A stretch of DNA of 64,000 nt, taken from assembly GCA_037577475.1 (NCBI GenBank), contig CM075188.1, forward strand, positions 4,472,001 through 4,536,000. The letters run 5' to 3'. A program made the position numbers and the translations under genes. Positions 1 through 14,337 of this stretch are shown here, piece by piece. How positions within the stretch are numbered: position 1 is the first letter of the stretch; each line of letters starts with the position of its first letter. Below the pieces are notes generated by a model. That model saw only the letters and a list, made by a program, of their open reading frames with translations, was not told where the DNA came from and ran no database searches. This DNA comes from Chaunax sp. Z400 (Eukaryota; Chordata; Actinopteri; Lophiiformes; Chaunacidae).

Positions 1-3000
1 TCAATAGAAATCCAAATGAAGATGTAAGCGAACGATCAATAGATATCCAGATGCATATGTGAGCGAGTAATCAATAGAAATCCTACTGCTAATGTGAACA
101 GGTGATCAATAGAAATCCAAATGAAGATTTGAGCGAACGATCAATAGATATTCAGATGCATATGTGAGCAGGTGATCCATAGAATCCAGATGCTGATGCG
201 AGCAAACGATCAATAGAAATCTAGATGCTGAGGTGAGCAGAAGATCCATTGAAATACAAATGCTGATCTGAGCAGGCGATCAATAGAAATACAAATGCTG
301 ATCTGAAAATGTGATCCACAGAAATCCAAATGCTGATGTGAGCGAACGATCAATAGAAATACAAATGCTGATCTGAAAATGTGATCCACAGAAATCCAAA
401 TGCTGATGTGAGCGAACGATCAATAGAAATACAAATGCTGAGTGAGCAAACGATCGATAGAAATACAAATGCTGCTGTGAGCGAACGATCATTAGATATC
501 CAGATGCTTATGTGAGCAGGTGATCAATAGAAATCCTAATGCTAATGTGAGCAGGTGATCCATAGAAATCCAGATGCTGATGCGAGCAAACGATCGATAG
601 AAATCTAGATGCTGATGTGAACATGTGATCCATAAAAATCCAGATGTTAATGTGAGCAGGTGATCAATAGAAATACAAATGCTGATACGAGCCAACAATC
701 AATAGAAATACAAATGCTGAGGGAGCGAACGATCGATAGAAATACAAATGCTAATGTGAGCGAACGATCAATAGATATCCAGATGCTGATGTGAGCAGGC
801 GATCCATAGAAGAAAAAAAAAGCTGTTGTGATTAGGCAATCGATTGAAATAAAAAACGCTGATCTGAGCAGGCAATCAATAGAATTCCAGATGCTGATCC
901 GAGCAGGTGATTCACAGAAATCCAAATGCTAATGTGAGCAGGTGATCCATAGAAATCCAAATGAAGATGTGAGCGAACGATCAATAGATATCCAGATGCT
1001 TATGTGAGCAGGTGATCAATAGAAATCCTAATGCTAATGTGAGCAGGTGATCCATAGAAATCCAGATGCTGATGCGAGCAAACGATCAATAGAAATCTAG
1101 ATGCTGAGGTGAGCAGAAGATCCATTGAAATACAAAGGATGATGTGAACATGTGATCCATAGAAATCCAGATGCTGATACGAGCGAACAATCAATAGAAA
1201 TAAAAATGCTGATCTGAGCAGGCGATCAATAGAAATACAAATGCTGATCTGAAAATGTGATCCATAGAAATACAAATGCTGATGTGAGCAAACGATCAAT
1301 AGAAATACAAATGCTGAGTGAGCGAACGATCGATAGAATACAAATGCTGATGTGATCGAACGATCAATAGATATCCAGATGCTGATGTGAGCAGGCGATC
1401 CATACAAAAAAAACGGCTGTTGTGATTAGGCTATCGATTGAAATAAAAAACGCTGATCTGAGCAGGCGATCTATAGAATTCCGGATGCTGATTCGAGCAG
1501 GTGATTCACAGAAATCCAAATGAAGATGTGAGCGAACGATCAATAGATATCCAGATGCTTATGTGAGAAGGCGATCGATAGAAATAAGAAACGCTGATCT
1601 GAGAAGGTGATCCATAGAAATCCAGATGCTGATCGGAGCAGGCGATCCATAGATATAAAAATGCTGATGTGAGCTAACGATTAATAGAAAACCAGATGCT
1701 GATGTGAGCAGGTGATCAATAGAAATACAAATGCTGATGTGAGCGAACGATCGATAGAAATACAAATGCTGAGTGAGCGAACGATCAATAGAAATACAAA
1801 TGCTGGTGTGAGCAAACGATCAATAGATATGTAGATGATGATGTGAGCAGGCGATCCATAGAAAAAAAACCCGCTGTTGTGATTAGTCAATCGATTGAAA
1901 TAAAAAACGCTGATTTGAGCAGGCGATCTATAGAATTCCAGATGCTGATCCAAGCAGATGATTCACAGAAATCCAAATACTAATGTGAGCAGGTGATCCA
2001 TAGAAATCCAAATGAAGATGTGAGCGAACGATCAATAGATATCCAGATGCTTATGTGAGCAGGTGATCAATAGAAATCCTAATGCTAATGTGAGTAGGTG
2101 ATCCATAGAAATCCAGATGCTGATGCGAGCGAACGATCAATAGAAATCTAGATGCTGAGGTGAGCAGAAGATCCATAGAAATACAAATGCTGATGTGAGC
2201 AGGTGATCCATAGAACTTGAAATGCTGATCCGAGCCGGTGATCAATAGATATCCAGATGCTAATGTGAGAAGGCGATCGACAGAAATAAGAAACGCTGAT
2301 CTGAGAAGGTGATCCATAAAAATACAAATGCTGAGTTGAGCAGAAGATCCATAGAAATACAAATGCTGATCTGAGCAGGCGATCAATAGAAATACAAATG
2401 CTGATCTGAAAATGTGATCCACAGAAATACAAATGCTGATGTGAGCGAACGATCAATAGATATCCAGATGCTTATGTGAGCAGGTGATCAATAGAAATCC
2501 TAATGCTAATGTGAGCAGGTGATCCATAGAAATCCAGATGCTGATGCGAGCAAACGATCAATAGAAATCTAGATGCTGAGGTGAGCAGAGGATCCATTGA
2601 AATACAAATGCTGATGTGAGCAGGTGATCAATAGAAATCCAGATGCTAATGTGAGCAGGCGATCCATAGAAATCCAGATACTGATGTATGGGAATGATCA
2701 ATAGAAATACAAATGCTGATGTGAGCAGGCGATCCATAGAAATCCAGATGCTGATGTGAGCAGGTGATCCATAGAATTTGAAATGCTGATCTGAGCAGGT
2801 GATCAATAGATATCCAGATGCTAATGTGAGAAGGCGATCGATAGAAATAAGAAACGCTGATCTGAGAAGGTGATCCATAGAAATACAAATTCTGATGTGA
2901 GAGAACGATCAATAGAAGTACAGATGCTGAGTGAGCGAACGATCGATAGAAATACAAATGCTGATGTGAGCGAAAGATCAATAGAAATACAAATGCTGAT

Positions 3001-5250
3001 CTGAAAATGTGATCCATAGAAATCCAGATGCTGATGCGAGCGAACGATCAATAGAAATCCAGATGCTGATGTGAGCAGATGTTCCGGACAAATACAAATG
3101 CTGATGTGAACATGTGATCAATAGCAATCCAGATGCTAATGTGAGCAGGTGATCCTGCTGCATCATCTTCAAAACCAAATGAAGATGTGAGGGAAAGATC
3201 AATAGATATCCAGATGTTAATATGAACATGTGATCAATAGAAATCCAGATGCTAATGTGAGCAGGTGATCCATAGAAATCCAGATGCTGATGCCAGCAAA
3301 CGATCAATAGAAATCTAGATGCTGAGGTGAGCAGAAGATCCATAGGAATACAAATGCTGATGTGAAGATGTGATCCATAGAAATCCAGATGCTGATGTGA
3401 GCAGATGATCCGTAGAAATACAAATGCTGATACGAGCCAACAATCAATAGAAATAGAAATGCTGATACGAGCAGGCGATCAATAGAAATACAAATGCTGA
3501 TATGAACATGTGATCATAGAAATACAAATGCTGATGTGAGCGAACGATCAATAGAAATCAAAATGCTGTTGTGAGCAAATGATCAATAGAAAGCCAGATG
3601 CTAATGTAAGCAGGTAATCCACAGAAATCCACCTGCTGATGTGAGCGAACGATCAATAGAAAGACAAATGCTGATGTGAGCAGGTGATCCATAGAACTTG
3701 AAATGCTGATCTGAGCAGGTGATCAATAGATATCCAGATGCTAATGTGAGAAGGCGATCGATAGAAATAAGAAACGCTGATCTGAGAAGTTGATCCATAG
3801 AAATACAAATGCTGATGTGAACAGGGGATCCATAGAAATCCAGATGCAAATCGGAGCAGGCGATCCATAGATATAAAAATGCTGATGTGAGCTAACGATT
3901 AATAGAAAACCAGATGCTGATGTGAGCGGGTGATCAATAGAAATACAAATACTGATGTGAGCGAACGATCAATAGAAATACAAATGCTGGTGTGAGCAAA
4001 CGATCAATAGATATCTAGATGCTGATGTGAGCAGGCGATCCATAGAAGAAAAAAAAACAATGTTGTGATTAGGCAATCGATTGAAATAAAAAACGCTGAT
4101 CTGAGCAGGCGATCTATAGAATTCCAGATGCTGATCCAAGCAGGTGATTCACAGAAATCCAAATACTAATGTGAGCAGGTGATCCATAGAAATCCAAATG
4201 AAGATGTGAGAGAGCGATCAATAGATATCCAGATGCATATGTGAGGAAGTGATCAATAGAAATCCTACTGCTAATATGAGCAGGTGATCCACAGAAATCC
4301 AGATGCTGATGCGAGCAAACGATCAATAGAATTCTAGATGCTGAGGTGAGCAGAAGATCGATTGAAATACAAATGCTGATCTGAGCAGGCGATGAATAGA
4401 AATACAAATGCTGATCTGAAAATGTGATTCACAGAAATCCAGATGCTAATCTGGACATGTGATCCATAAAAACACAAATGCTGATGTGAGCGAACGATCA
4501 ATAGAAATCAAAATGCTGATGTGAGCGAACGATCAATAGAAATCCAGATACTGATGTAAGGGAATGATCAATAGAAATACAAATGCTGATGTGAGCGAAC
4601 GATCAATAGAAATAGAAATGCTGATGTGAACGAACGATCAGTAGATATCCAGATGCTGATGTGAGCAGGCGATCCATATAAAAAAAAAACGCTGTTGTGA
4701 TTAGGCAATCGATTGAAATAAAAAACGCTGATCCGAGCAGGCGATCTTTAGAATTCCAGATGCTGATCCGAGCAGGTGATTCACAGAAATCCAAATGAAG
4801 ATGTGAGCGAACGATCAATAGATATCCAGATGCTTATGTGAGCAGGTGATCAATAGAAATCCATATGCTAATGTGAGCAGGTGATCCATAGAAATCCAGA
4901 TGCTGATGCGAGTGAACGATCAATAGAAATCTAGATGCTGAGGTGAGCAGAAGATCCATAGAAATACAAATGCTGATGTGAGCAGGTGATCCATAGAACT
5001 TGAAATGCTGATCTGAGCCGGTGATCAATAGATATCCAGATGCTAATGTGAGAAGGCGATCGATAGAAATAAGAAACGCTGATCTGAGAAGGTAAGCCAT
5101 AAAAATACAAATGCTGATGTGAGCGAACGATCAATAGAAATCAAGATGCTGATGTGAGCGAACAATCAATAGAAATCCAGATAATGATGTGAGCGAACAA
5201 TCCATAGAAATACAAATGCTGTTGCGAGAGATCCATAAAAGTAGAGACTG
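1..5250. repeat. 35-bp tandem repeat array, block 1
   Basis: This is a tandem array of a 35-bp unit that usually begins GATCCATAGAAATCC or GATCAATAGAAATAC and continues GCTGATGTGAGC. Almost every unit keeps a GATC. Units vary mainly at GATC(C/A/G)ATAG, at the TACAAATG or TCCAGATG part, and in the last five bases (AGGTG, GAACG, AAACG, AGGCG). The array runs off the left edge, so its true size is unknown. Reading on the minus strand gives peptides with a 35-residue period, such as HQHLDFYGSPAHISI, because three units make 105 nt. These frames end mainly where a CAATAG unit gives TGA. There is no spacer structure and no codon-like conservation, so I treat it as satellite or minisatellite DNA, not as genes. 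Confidence 0.95.
821..920. repeat. A-rich marker variant of the 35-bp repeat (first of about ten)
   Basis: Here the repeat carries an oligo-A stretch followed by GCTGTTGTGATTAGG, then a unit ending CTGATCTGAGCAGGC and one ending ATGATTCACAG-like. The same block recurs near 1415, 1872, 4060, 4690, 7525, 8645, 10957, 15850 and 16237. It marks a higher-order repeat: multi-unit blocks were copied together rather than single 35-bp units. Confidence 0.85.
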
Positions 5251-5535
5251 AGCGATCCATTGAAATACATTTGCTGCAGCTAGCGAGCAAGCAATACACA
5301 GAAAAACAGCAGAATACTTTGTTGTTGTGACTCTAAGCTAGCATACACACACACAGTATACTACGTTAGTACCCACTGTGTCCTGGACCCTGGTGCCCTT
5401 GTTACAACTTCTGTAGCGAGCCATCACTCCATAGTTTAAGTCTGTTGTGATGTGTCTCTTTGCCTGGAACAGAAAAAAAACTTCTGCTTTGGAAACGAAT
5501 CTGCTGATTTGTTCATATACATACTGACAGTTGAG

Positions 5536-5602
5536 TTTTATATGCCTTCTAAATCAAAGTACAATGTGTGAAAGGGTGCGTATGACGTCACGCCACGTCA
5601 TG
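5536..5602 (-). promoter_or_regulatory. CRE plus TATA promoter-like block, module A
   Basis: A perfect palindromic CRE, TGACGTCA, lies at 5583-5590, with a second CACGTCA half-site at 5594-5600. On the minus strand a TATAAAA box (plus-strand TTTTATA at 5536-5542) follows about 45 bp downstream. This order would start leftward transcription near 5510, into array block 1. CRE sites close to a TATA box are a known arrangement for CREB/CREM-responsive promoters. Activity here is an inference. Confidence 0.5.
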
Positions 5603-5780
5603 AACACGCCAAGTAGCAACTGCAACATAGCAACTGTTGCTAGGTACAGAATGCGTCCTTAGTTTCCATCCCTTCTGTTTTTGTGTCGTTGAGACTTCAA
5701 TCTCCCTCACCCTGAGTCAATCGGCAGCCCCGATAGTTCATTTATCGCTGTTACGCTGCGGCTAACGCTAACATCACATA

Positions 5781-5831
5781 ACTTCCGGTTATCCATTCAG
5801 AGTGGTTTTATTCTGAAAACACACTTCCGGT
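5781..5831 (+). promoter_or_regulatory. Paired ETS-like sites, module A
   Basis: ACTTCCGGT occurs at 5781-5789 and again at 5823-5831, each matching the core ETS/GABPA consensus. Both copies are kept in module C. Module B has lost the first (ACTTCTGGT) and keeps the second. With the CRE-TATA block about 200 bp away, the module could be a bidirectional promoter, but no transcript evidence is available. Confidence 0.4.
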
Positions 5832-6284
5832 ATGTTCGTTCACGGAGTTTCGCAGCTCAATTAACAGCGACAGCAACATTTATCCTTTACCTTTAAACAA
5901 CCGAAACTATTAAAATACATAACAAATAGCAAACACAACAGTAAATGAGATACTTATATTGGCATTCACGCTCAGTCCACTTGCAACAACCGTGTATAAC
6001 TTAATACTTTAACTCAAATACGTGACGAGCTGCTGAACACATCTGAAAGAGTTCAACACTGCACTGTATGTTAACAGACTCAGTGCACAGATGGGACGGC
6101 GCAACCAATAGGAATACAGCACTGAATGGGTCATTAAACAGCTAATAAAATAGAAAAACGCTATTTAACAACAAGATTATCTTTGAGGCCTTTTCTACAC
6201 TATAACTGTGGCTGAAGTTAAATCATTTTCAGCAATCTGAGGAGAAATTTTGACTATTTACACAGTGCCTTTGCTCAATTTTTT

Positions 6285-9200
6285 TGAGATACAAATGCTG
6301 ATGAGAAAAGGCAATCCACACAAATCCAATTGCTGATCGGAGGATGCAATCCACAGAAATCCAGATGCTAATGTGAGCAGGTGATCCTTAGAAATACAAA
6401 TGCTGATCTGAGCAGGCGATTAATAGAAATACAAATGCTGATCTGAAAATGTGACTCACAGAAATCCAGATGCTAATGTGAGCAGGTGATCCATAGAAAT
6501 CCAAATGCTGATGCGAGCAAACGATCAATAGAAATCCAAATACTGATGTGAGCAGATGATCCGTAGAAATACAAATGCTGATGTGAACATGTGATCAATA
6601 GAAATCATGATGCAAATGTGAGCAGGTGTTCCATAGAAATCCAGATACTGATGCGAGCAAACGATCAATAGAAATCTAGATAATGATGTGAGCAGATGAT
6701 CCGTAGAAATACAAATGCTGATCCGGACATGTGATCGATAAAAATACAAATGCTGACGTGAGCGAACGATCAATAGAAATCAAAATGCTGATGTGAGTGA
6801 ATGATCAATAGAAATCCAGCTGCTGATGTGAGCGAACGATCAATAGAAAGACAGATGCTAATGTGAGCAAGTGACCCACAGAAATCCAGCTGCTGATGTG
6901 AGCGAACGATCAATAGAAAGACAAATGCTGATGTGTGCAGGCGATCCATAGAACTTGAAATGCTGATCTGAGCAGGTGATCAATAGATATCCATATGCTA
7001 ATGTGAGAAGGCGATCGATAGAAATAAGAAACGCTGATCTGAGAAGGTGATCCATAGAAATACAAATTCTGATGTGAACAGGTGATCCATAGAAATCCAG
7101 ATGCTGATGTGAGCAGGTGATCCATATAACCTGAAATGCTGATCTGAGCAGGTGATCAATAGATATCCATATGCTAATGTGAGAAGGCGATCGATAGAAA
7201 TAAGAAACGCTGATCGGAGCAGGCGATCAATAGAAATACAAATGCTGATAGTGAGCAGATGATCCGTAGAAATCCAGATGCTGATGTGAGCTAACGATTA
7301 ATGGAAAACCTGATGCTGATGTGAGCAGGTGATCAATAGAAATACAAATGCTGATGTGAGCGAACAATCGATAGAAATACAAATGCTGATGTGAGCAAAA
7401 GATCAATAGAAATACAAATGCCGAGTGAGCGAACGATCGATAGAAATACAAATGCTGATGTGTGCGAACGATCAATAGATATCCAGATGCTGATGTGAGC
7501 AGGCGATCCATATAAAAAAAAAAACGCTGTTGTGATTAGGCAATCGATTGAAATAAAAAACGCTGATCTGAGCAGGCGATCTATAAAATTCCAGATGCTG
7601 ATCCGAGCAGGTGATTCACAGAAATGCAAATGCTAATGTCAGCAGGAGATCCATAGAAATCCAAATGAAGATGTGAGAGAACGATCAATAGATATACAGA
7701 TGCTTATGTGAGCAGGTGATCAATAGAAAGCTTAATGCTAATGTGAGCAGGTGATCCATAGAAATCCAGATGCTGATGCCAGCAAACGATCAATAGAAAT
7801 CTAGATGCTGATGTGAGCAGAAGATCCATAGGAATACAAATGCTGATGTGAACATGTGATCCATAGAAATCCAGATGCTGATGTGAGCAAACGATCAATA
7901 GAAATCTAGATGCTGATGTGAGCAGATGATCCGTAGAAATACAAATGCTGATACGAGCCAACAATCAATAGAAATACAAATGCTGATACGAGCAGGCGAT
8001 CAATAGAAATACAAATGCTGATCTGAACATGTGATCATAGAAATACAAATGCTGATGTGAGCGAACGATCAATAGGAATCAAAATGCTGTTGTGAGCAAA
8101 TGATCAATAGAAATCCAGATGCTAATGTGAGCAGGTAATCCACAGAAATCCAGCTGCTGATGTGAGCGAACGATCAATAGAAAGACAAATGCTGATGTGA
8201 GCAGGCGATCCATAGAAATCCAGATACTGATGTAAGGGAATGATCAATAGAAATACAAAAGCTGATGTGAGCAGCTGATCCATAGAACTCGAAATGCTGA
8301 TCCGAGCAGGTGATCAATAGATATCCAGATGCTAATGTGAGAAGGCGATCGATAGAAATAAGAAACGCTGATCTGAGAAGGTGATCCATAGAAATCCAGA
8401 TGCTGATCGGAGCAGGCGATCCATAGATATAAAAATGCTGATGTGAGCTAACGATTAATAGAAAACCAGATGCTGATGTGAGCAGGTGATCAATAGAAAT
8501 ACAAATGCTGATGTAGGCGAACGATCGATAGAAATACAAATGCTGAGTGAGCGAACGATCGATAGAAATACAAATGCTGGTGTGAGCAAACGATCAATAG
8601 ATATGTAGATGATGATGTGAGCAGGCGATCCATAGACAAAAAAACGCTGTTGTGATTAGTCAATCGATTGAAATAAAAAACGCTGATTTGAGCAGGCGAT
8701 CTATAGAATTCCAGATGCTGATCCAAGCAGGTGATTCACAGAAATCCAAATACTAATGTGAGCAGGTGATCCATAGAAATCCAAATGAAGATGTGAGCGA
8801 ACGATCAATAGATATCCAGATGCTTATGTGAGCAGGTGATCAATAGAAATCCTAATGCTAATGTGAGTAGGTGATCCATAGAAATCCAGATGCTGATGCG
8901 AGCGAACGATCAATAGAAATCTAGATGCTGAGGTGAGCAGAAGATCCATAGAAATACAAATGCTGATGTGAGCAGGTGATCCATAGAACTTGAAATGCTG
9001 ATCCGAGCCGGTGATCAATAGATAACCAGATGCTAATGTGAGAAGGCGATCGATAGAAATAAGAAACACTGATCTGAGAAGGTGATCCATAAAAATACAA
9101 ATGCTGAGTTGAGCAGAAGATCCATAGAAATACAAATGCTGATCTGAGCAGGCGATCAATAGAAATACAAATATTGATCTGAAAATGTGATCCACAGAAA

Positions 9201-12200
9201 TACAAATGCTGATGTGAGCGAACGATCAATAGATATCCAGATGCTTATGCGAGCAGGTGATCAATAGAAATCCTAATGCTAATGTGAGCAGGTGATCCAT
9301 AGAAATCCAGATGCTGATGCGAGCAAACGATCAATAGAAATGTAGATGCTGAGGTGAGCAGAGGATCCATTGAAATACAAATGCTGATGTGAGCAGGTGA
9401 TCAATAGAAATCCAGATGCTAATGTGAGCAGGTGATCCATAGAAATCCAGATGCTGATGCGAGCAAACGATTAATAGAAATCTAGATAATGATGTGAGCA
9501 GATGATCCGTAGAAATACAAACGCTGATACGAGAAGGCGATCAATAGAAATGCAAATGCTGATCTGGCATGTGATCCATAAAAATACAAATGCTGATATG
9601 AGCGATCGATCAATAGAAATCAAAATGCTGATGTGAGTGAATGATCAATAGAAATCCAGATGCTAATGTGAGCAAGTGACCCACAGAAATCCAGCTGCTG
9701 ATGTGAGCGAACGATCAATAGAATGACAAATGCTGATGTGAGCAGGCGATCCATAGAAATCCAGATGCTGATGTGAGCAGGTGATCCATAGAATTTGAAA
9801 TGCTGATCTGAGCAGGTGATCAATAGATATCCAGATGCTAATGTGAGAAGGCGATCGATAGAAATAAGAAACGCTGATCTGAGAAGGTGATCCATAGAAA
9901 TACAAATTCTGATGTGAGAGAACGATCAATAGAAGTACAGATGCTGAGTGAGCGAACGATCGATAGAAATCCAGATGCTGATGTGAGCAGATGTTCCGGA
10001 CAAATACAAATGCTGATGTGAACATGTGATCAATAGCAATCCAGATGCTAATGTGAGCAGGTGATCCATAGAAATCCAGATGCTGATGCGAGCAAGTGAT
10101 CAATAGAAATCTAGATGCTGATGTGAGCAGATGATCCGTAGAAATACAAATGCTGATACGAGCAGCTGATCAATAGAAATACAAATGCTGAAGTGAGCAA
10201 ACGATCAATAGAAAAACATATGCTGAGTGAGAGAACGATCGATAGAAATACAAATGCTGATGTGAGCGAACGATCAATAGATATCCAGATGCTTATGTGA
10301 GCAGGTGATCAATAGAAATCCTAATGCTAATGTGAGCAGGTGATCCATAGAAATCCAGATGCTGATGCGAGCAAACGATCAATAGAAATCTAGATGCTGA
10401 GGTGAGCAGAAAATCCATAGAAATACAAATGCTGATACGAGCCAACAATCGATAGAAATACAAATGCTGTTCTAAGCAGGCAATCAATAGAAATACAAAT
10501 GCTAATCTGAACATGTGATCCATAGAAATCCAAATGCTGATATGAGCGAACGATCAATAGAAATCCAAATGCTGATGTGAGCGAACGATCAGTAGAAATC
10601 CAGCTGCTGATGTGAGCGAACGATCAATAGACAGACAAATGCTTATGTGAGCAGGCGATCCATAGAAATCCGGATACTGATGTAAGGGAATGATCAATAG
10701 AAATACAAATGCTGATGTGAGCAGGTGATCCATAGAACTTGAAATGCTGATCTGAGCAGTTGATCAATAGATATCCAGATGCTAATGTGAGAAGGCGATC
10801 GATAGAAATAAGAAACGCTGATCTGAGAAGGTGATCCATAGAAATACAAATGCTGATGTGAGCCAACGATCAATAGAAATACAAATGCTGATGTGAACGA
10901 ACGATCAATAGATATCTAGATGCTGATGTGAGCAGGCGATCCATAGAAAAAAAAAACGCTGTTGTGATTAGGCAATCGATTGAAATGAAAAACGCTGATC
11001 TGAGCAGGCGATCTATAGAATTCCAGATGCTGATCCGAGCAGGTGATTCACAGAAATCCAAATACTAATGTGAGCAGGTGATCCATAGAAATCCAAATGA
11101 AGATGTGAGCGAACGATCAATAGATATCCAGATGCTTATGTGAGCAGGGGATCAATAGAAATCCTAATGCTAATGTGAGTAGGTGATCCATAGAAATCCA
11201 GATGCTGATGCGAGCGAACGATCAATAGAAATCTAGATGCTGATGTGAGCAGATGATCCGTAGAAATACAAATACTGATACGAGCAGGTGATCAATAGAA
11301 CTTGAAATGCTGATCTGAGCCGGTGATCAATAGATATCCAGATGCTAATGTGAGAAGGCGATCGATAGAAATAAGAAACGCTGATCTGAGAAGGTGATCC
11401 ATAAAAATACAAATGCTGAGTTGAGCAGAAGATCCATAGAAATACAAAGGCTGATCTGAGGAGGCGATCAATAGAAATACAAATGCTGATCTGAAAATAT
11501 GATCCACAGAAATACAAATGCTGATGTGAGCGAACGATCAATAGATATCCAGATGCTTATGTGAGCAGGTGATCAATAGAAATCCTATTGCTAATGTGAG
11601 CAGGTGATCCATAGAAATCCAGATGCTGATGCGAGCAAACGATCAATAGAAATCTAGATGCTAAGGTGAGCAGAGGATCCATTGAAATACAAATGCTGAT
11701 GTGAGCAGGTGATCCATAGAAATCCAGATGCTGATGCGAGCAAACGATTAATAGAAATCTAGATGCTGATCTGAGCCGGTGATCCATAGAAATCCAGATG
11801 CTGATGCGAGCAAACGATCAATAGAAATCTAGATAATGATGTGAGCAGATGATCCGTAGAAATACTAACGCTGATACGAGAAGGCGATCAATAGAAATAC
11901 AAATGCTGATCTGGACATGTGATCCATACAAATACAAATGCTGATATGAGCGAACGATCAATAGAAATCAAAATGCTGATGTGAGTGAATGATCAATAGA
12001 AATCCAGATGCTAATGTGAGCAAGTGACCCACAGAAATCCAGCTGCTGATGTGAGCGAACGATCAATAGAAAGACAAATGCTGATGTGAGCAGGCGATCC
12101 ATAGAAATCCAGATGCTGATGTGAGCAGGTGATCCATAGAATTTGAAATGCTGATCTGAGCAGGTGATCAAGAGATATCTAGATGCTAATGTGAGAAGGC

Positions 12201-14230
12201 GATCGATAGAAATAAGAAACGCTGATCTGAGAAGGTGATCCATAGAATTCCAGATGCTGATCCGAGCAGGTGATTCACAGAAATCCAAATACTAATGTGA
12301 GCAGGTGATCCATAGAAATCCAAATGAAGATGTGAGCGAACGATCAATAGATATCCAGATGCTTATGTGAGCAGGGGATCAATAGAAATCCTAATGCTAA
12401 TCTGAGTAGGTGATCCATAGAAATCCAGATGCTGATGCGAGCGAACGATCAATAGAAATCTAGATGCTGATGTGAGCAGATGATCCGTAGGAATACAAAT
12501 GCTGATACGAGCAGGTGATCAATAGAACTTGAAATGCTGATCTGAGCCGGTGATCAATAGATATCAAGATGCTAATGTGAGAAGGCGATCGATAGAAATA
12601 AGAAACGCTGATCTGAGAAGGTGATCCATAAAAATACAAATGCTGAGTTGAGCAGAAGATCCATAGAAATACAAATGCTGATCTGAGGAGGCGATCAATA
12701 GAAATAACAATGCTGATCTGAAAATGTGATCCACAGAAATACAAATGCTGATGTGAGCGAACGATCAATAGATATCCAGATGCTTATGTGAGCAGGTGAT
12801 CAATAGAAATCCTATTGCTAATGTGAGCAGGTGATCCATAGAAATCCAGATGCTGATGCGAGCAAACGATCAATAGAAATCTAGATGCTAAGGTGAGCAG
12901 AAGATCCATTGAAATACAAATGCTGATGTGAGCAGGTGATCCATAGAAATCCAGATGCTGATGCGAGCAAACGATTAATAGAAATCTAGATGCTGATGTG
13001 AGCAGATGATCCGTAGAAATACTAACGCTGATACGAGAAGGCGATCAATAGAAATACAAATGCTGATCTGGACATGTGATCCATACAAATACAAATGCTG
13101 ATATGAGCGAACGATCAATAGAAATCAAAATGCTGATGTGAGTGAATGATCAATAGAAATCCAGATGCTAATGTGAGCAAGTGACCCACAGAAATCCAGC
13201 TGCTGATGTGAGCGAACGATCAATAGAAAGACAAATGCTGATGTGAGCAGGCGATCCATAGAAATCCAGATGCTGATGTGAGCAGGTGATCCATAGAATT
13301 TGAAATGCTGATCTGAGCAGGTGATCAAGAGATATCTAGATGCTAATGTGAGAAGGCGATCGATAGAAATAAGAAACGCTGATCTGAGAAGGTGATCCAT
13401 TGAAATACAAATTCTGATGTGAGCAGGTGATCCATAGAAATCCAGATGCTGATGTGAGAGAACGATCATTAGAAGTACAGATGCTGAGTGAGCGAACGAT
13501 CGATAGAAATACAAATGCTGATGTGAGCGAACGATCAACAGATATCCAGATGCTTATGTGTGCAGGTGATCAATAGAAATCCAGATGCTGATGCGAGCGA
13601 ACGATCAATAGAAGTCCAGATGCTGATGTGAGCAGATATTCCGGAGAAATACAAATGCTGATGTGAACATGTGATCAATAGCAATCCAGATGCTAATGTG
13701 AGCAGGTGATCCATAGAAATCCAGATGCTGATGCGAGCAAGCAATCAATAGAAATCTAGATGCTGAGGTGAGCAGAAGATCCATAGAAATACAAATGCTG
13801 ATGTGAGCAGGTGATCCATAGAACTTGAAATGCTGATCTGAGCCGGTGATCAATAGATATCCAGATGCTAATGTGAGAAGGCGATCGATAGAAATAAGAA
13901 ACGCTGATCTGCGAAGGTGATCGATAGAAATACAAATGCTGATGTGAACAGGTGATCCATAGAAATACAAATGCTGAGTTGAGCAGGCGATCAATAGAAA
14001 TACAAATGCTGATCTGAAAATGTGATCCATAGAAATACAAATGCTGATATGAGCGAACGATCAATAGATATCAAGATGCTGATGTGAGCGAACAATCAAT
14101 AGAAACACAAATGCTTATCTGAGCAGAAGTTCCAAAGAAATACAAATGATGATGTGAGCAGGCGATCAATAGAAATCCAGATAATGATGTGAGCGAACAA
14201 TCCATAGAAATACAAATGCTGTTGCGAGAG
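6285..14230. repeat. 35-bp tandem repeat array, block 2
   Basis: This is the longest block, about 7.9 kb or roughly 225 units of the 35-bp repeat. Its first units, next to module A, are the most divergent (GAGATACAAATGCTGATGAG near 6288). Long stretches repeat sequence of block 1: the minus-strand frames at 2148-2456 and 8921-9229 are almost identical. Between 11084 and about 12900 a higher-order unit of 1227 bp, about 35 basic units, repeats in direct tandem. These features point to unequal exchange within the locus. Confidence 0.95.
11084..13537. repeat. 1227-bp higher-order repeat, about two copies
   Basis: CATAGAAATCCAAATGAAG at 11084 recurs at 12311, and the rare CCTATTG variant at 11584 recurs at 12811, both exactly 1227 bp apart. 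Most private variants in between match in the two copies, including GAAGGCGATCGATAG followed by AAGAAACGCTGATC. 1227 bp is close to 35 basic units. After about 12.9 kb the register drifts; the next matching marker is about 1158 bp on. Confidence 0.8.
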
Positions 14231-14337
14231 ATCCATAAAAGTAGAGACTGAGCGATCCATTGAAATACATTTGCTGCAGCTAGCGAGCAAGCAATACACA
14301 GAAAAACAGCAGAAAACTGTGTTGTTGTGACTCTAAG

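Larger units (their letters stand above)
5250..6284. repeat. Non-repetitive module, copy A
   Basis: About 1 kb of unique-looking sequence separates array blocks 1 and 2. The same sequence returns at about 14230-15289 (copy B) and about 19700-20542 (copy C). Each copy is preceded by the same array-edge sequence (AGAGATCCATAAAAGTAGAG near 5227) and TTGCTGCAGCTAGCGAGC. The module holds a CRE-TATA arrangement on the minus strand, two ETS-like sites, and a CCAAT pentamer at about 6105. No tRNA, rRNA, transposase or known protein is seen. The A+B+C arrangement shows that array and module amplified together as a unit of several kb. Confidence 0.9.

Noticed and set aside
1..5250. CRISPR-like array with regularly spaced repeats
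   Set aside because: Repeats are contiguous with no unique spacers, the genome is eukaryotic, and no cas genes are present.
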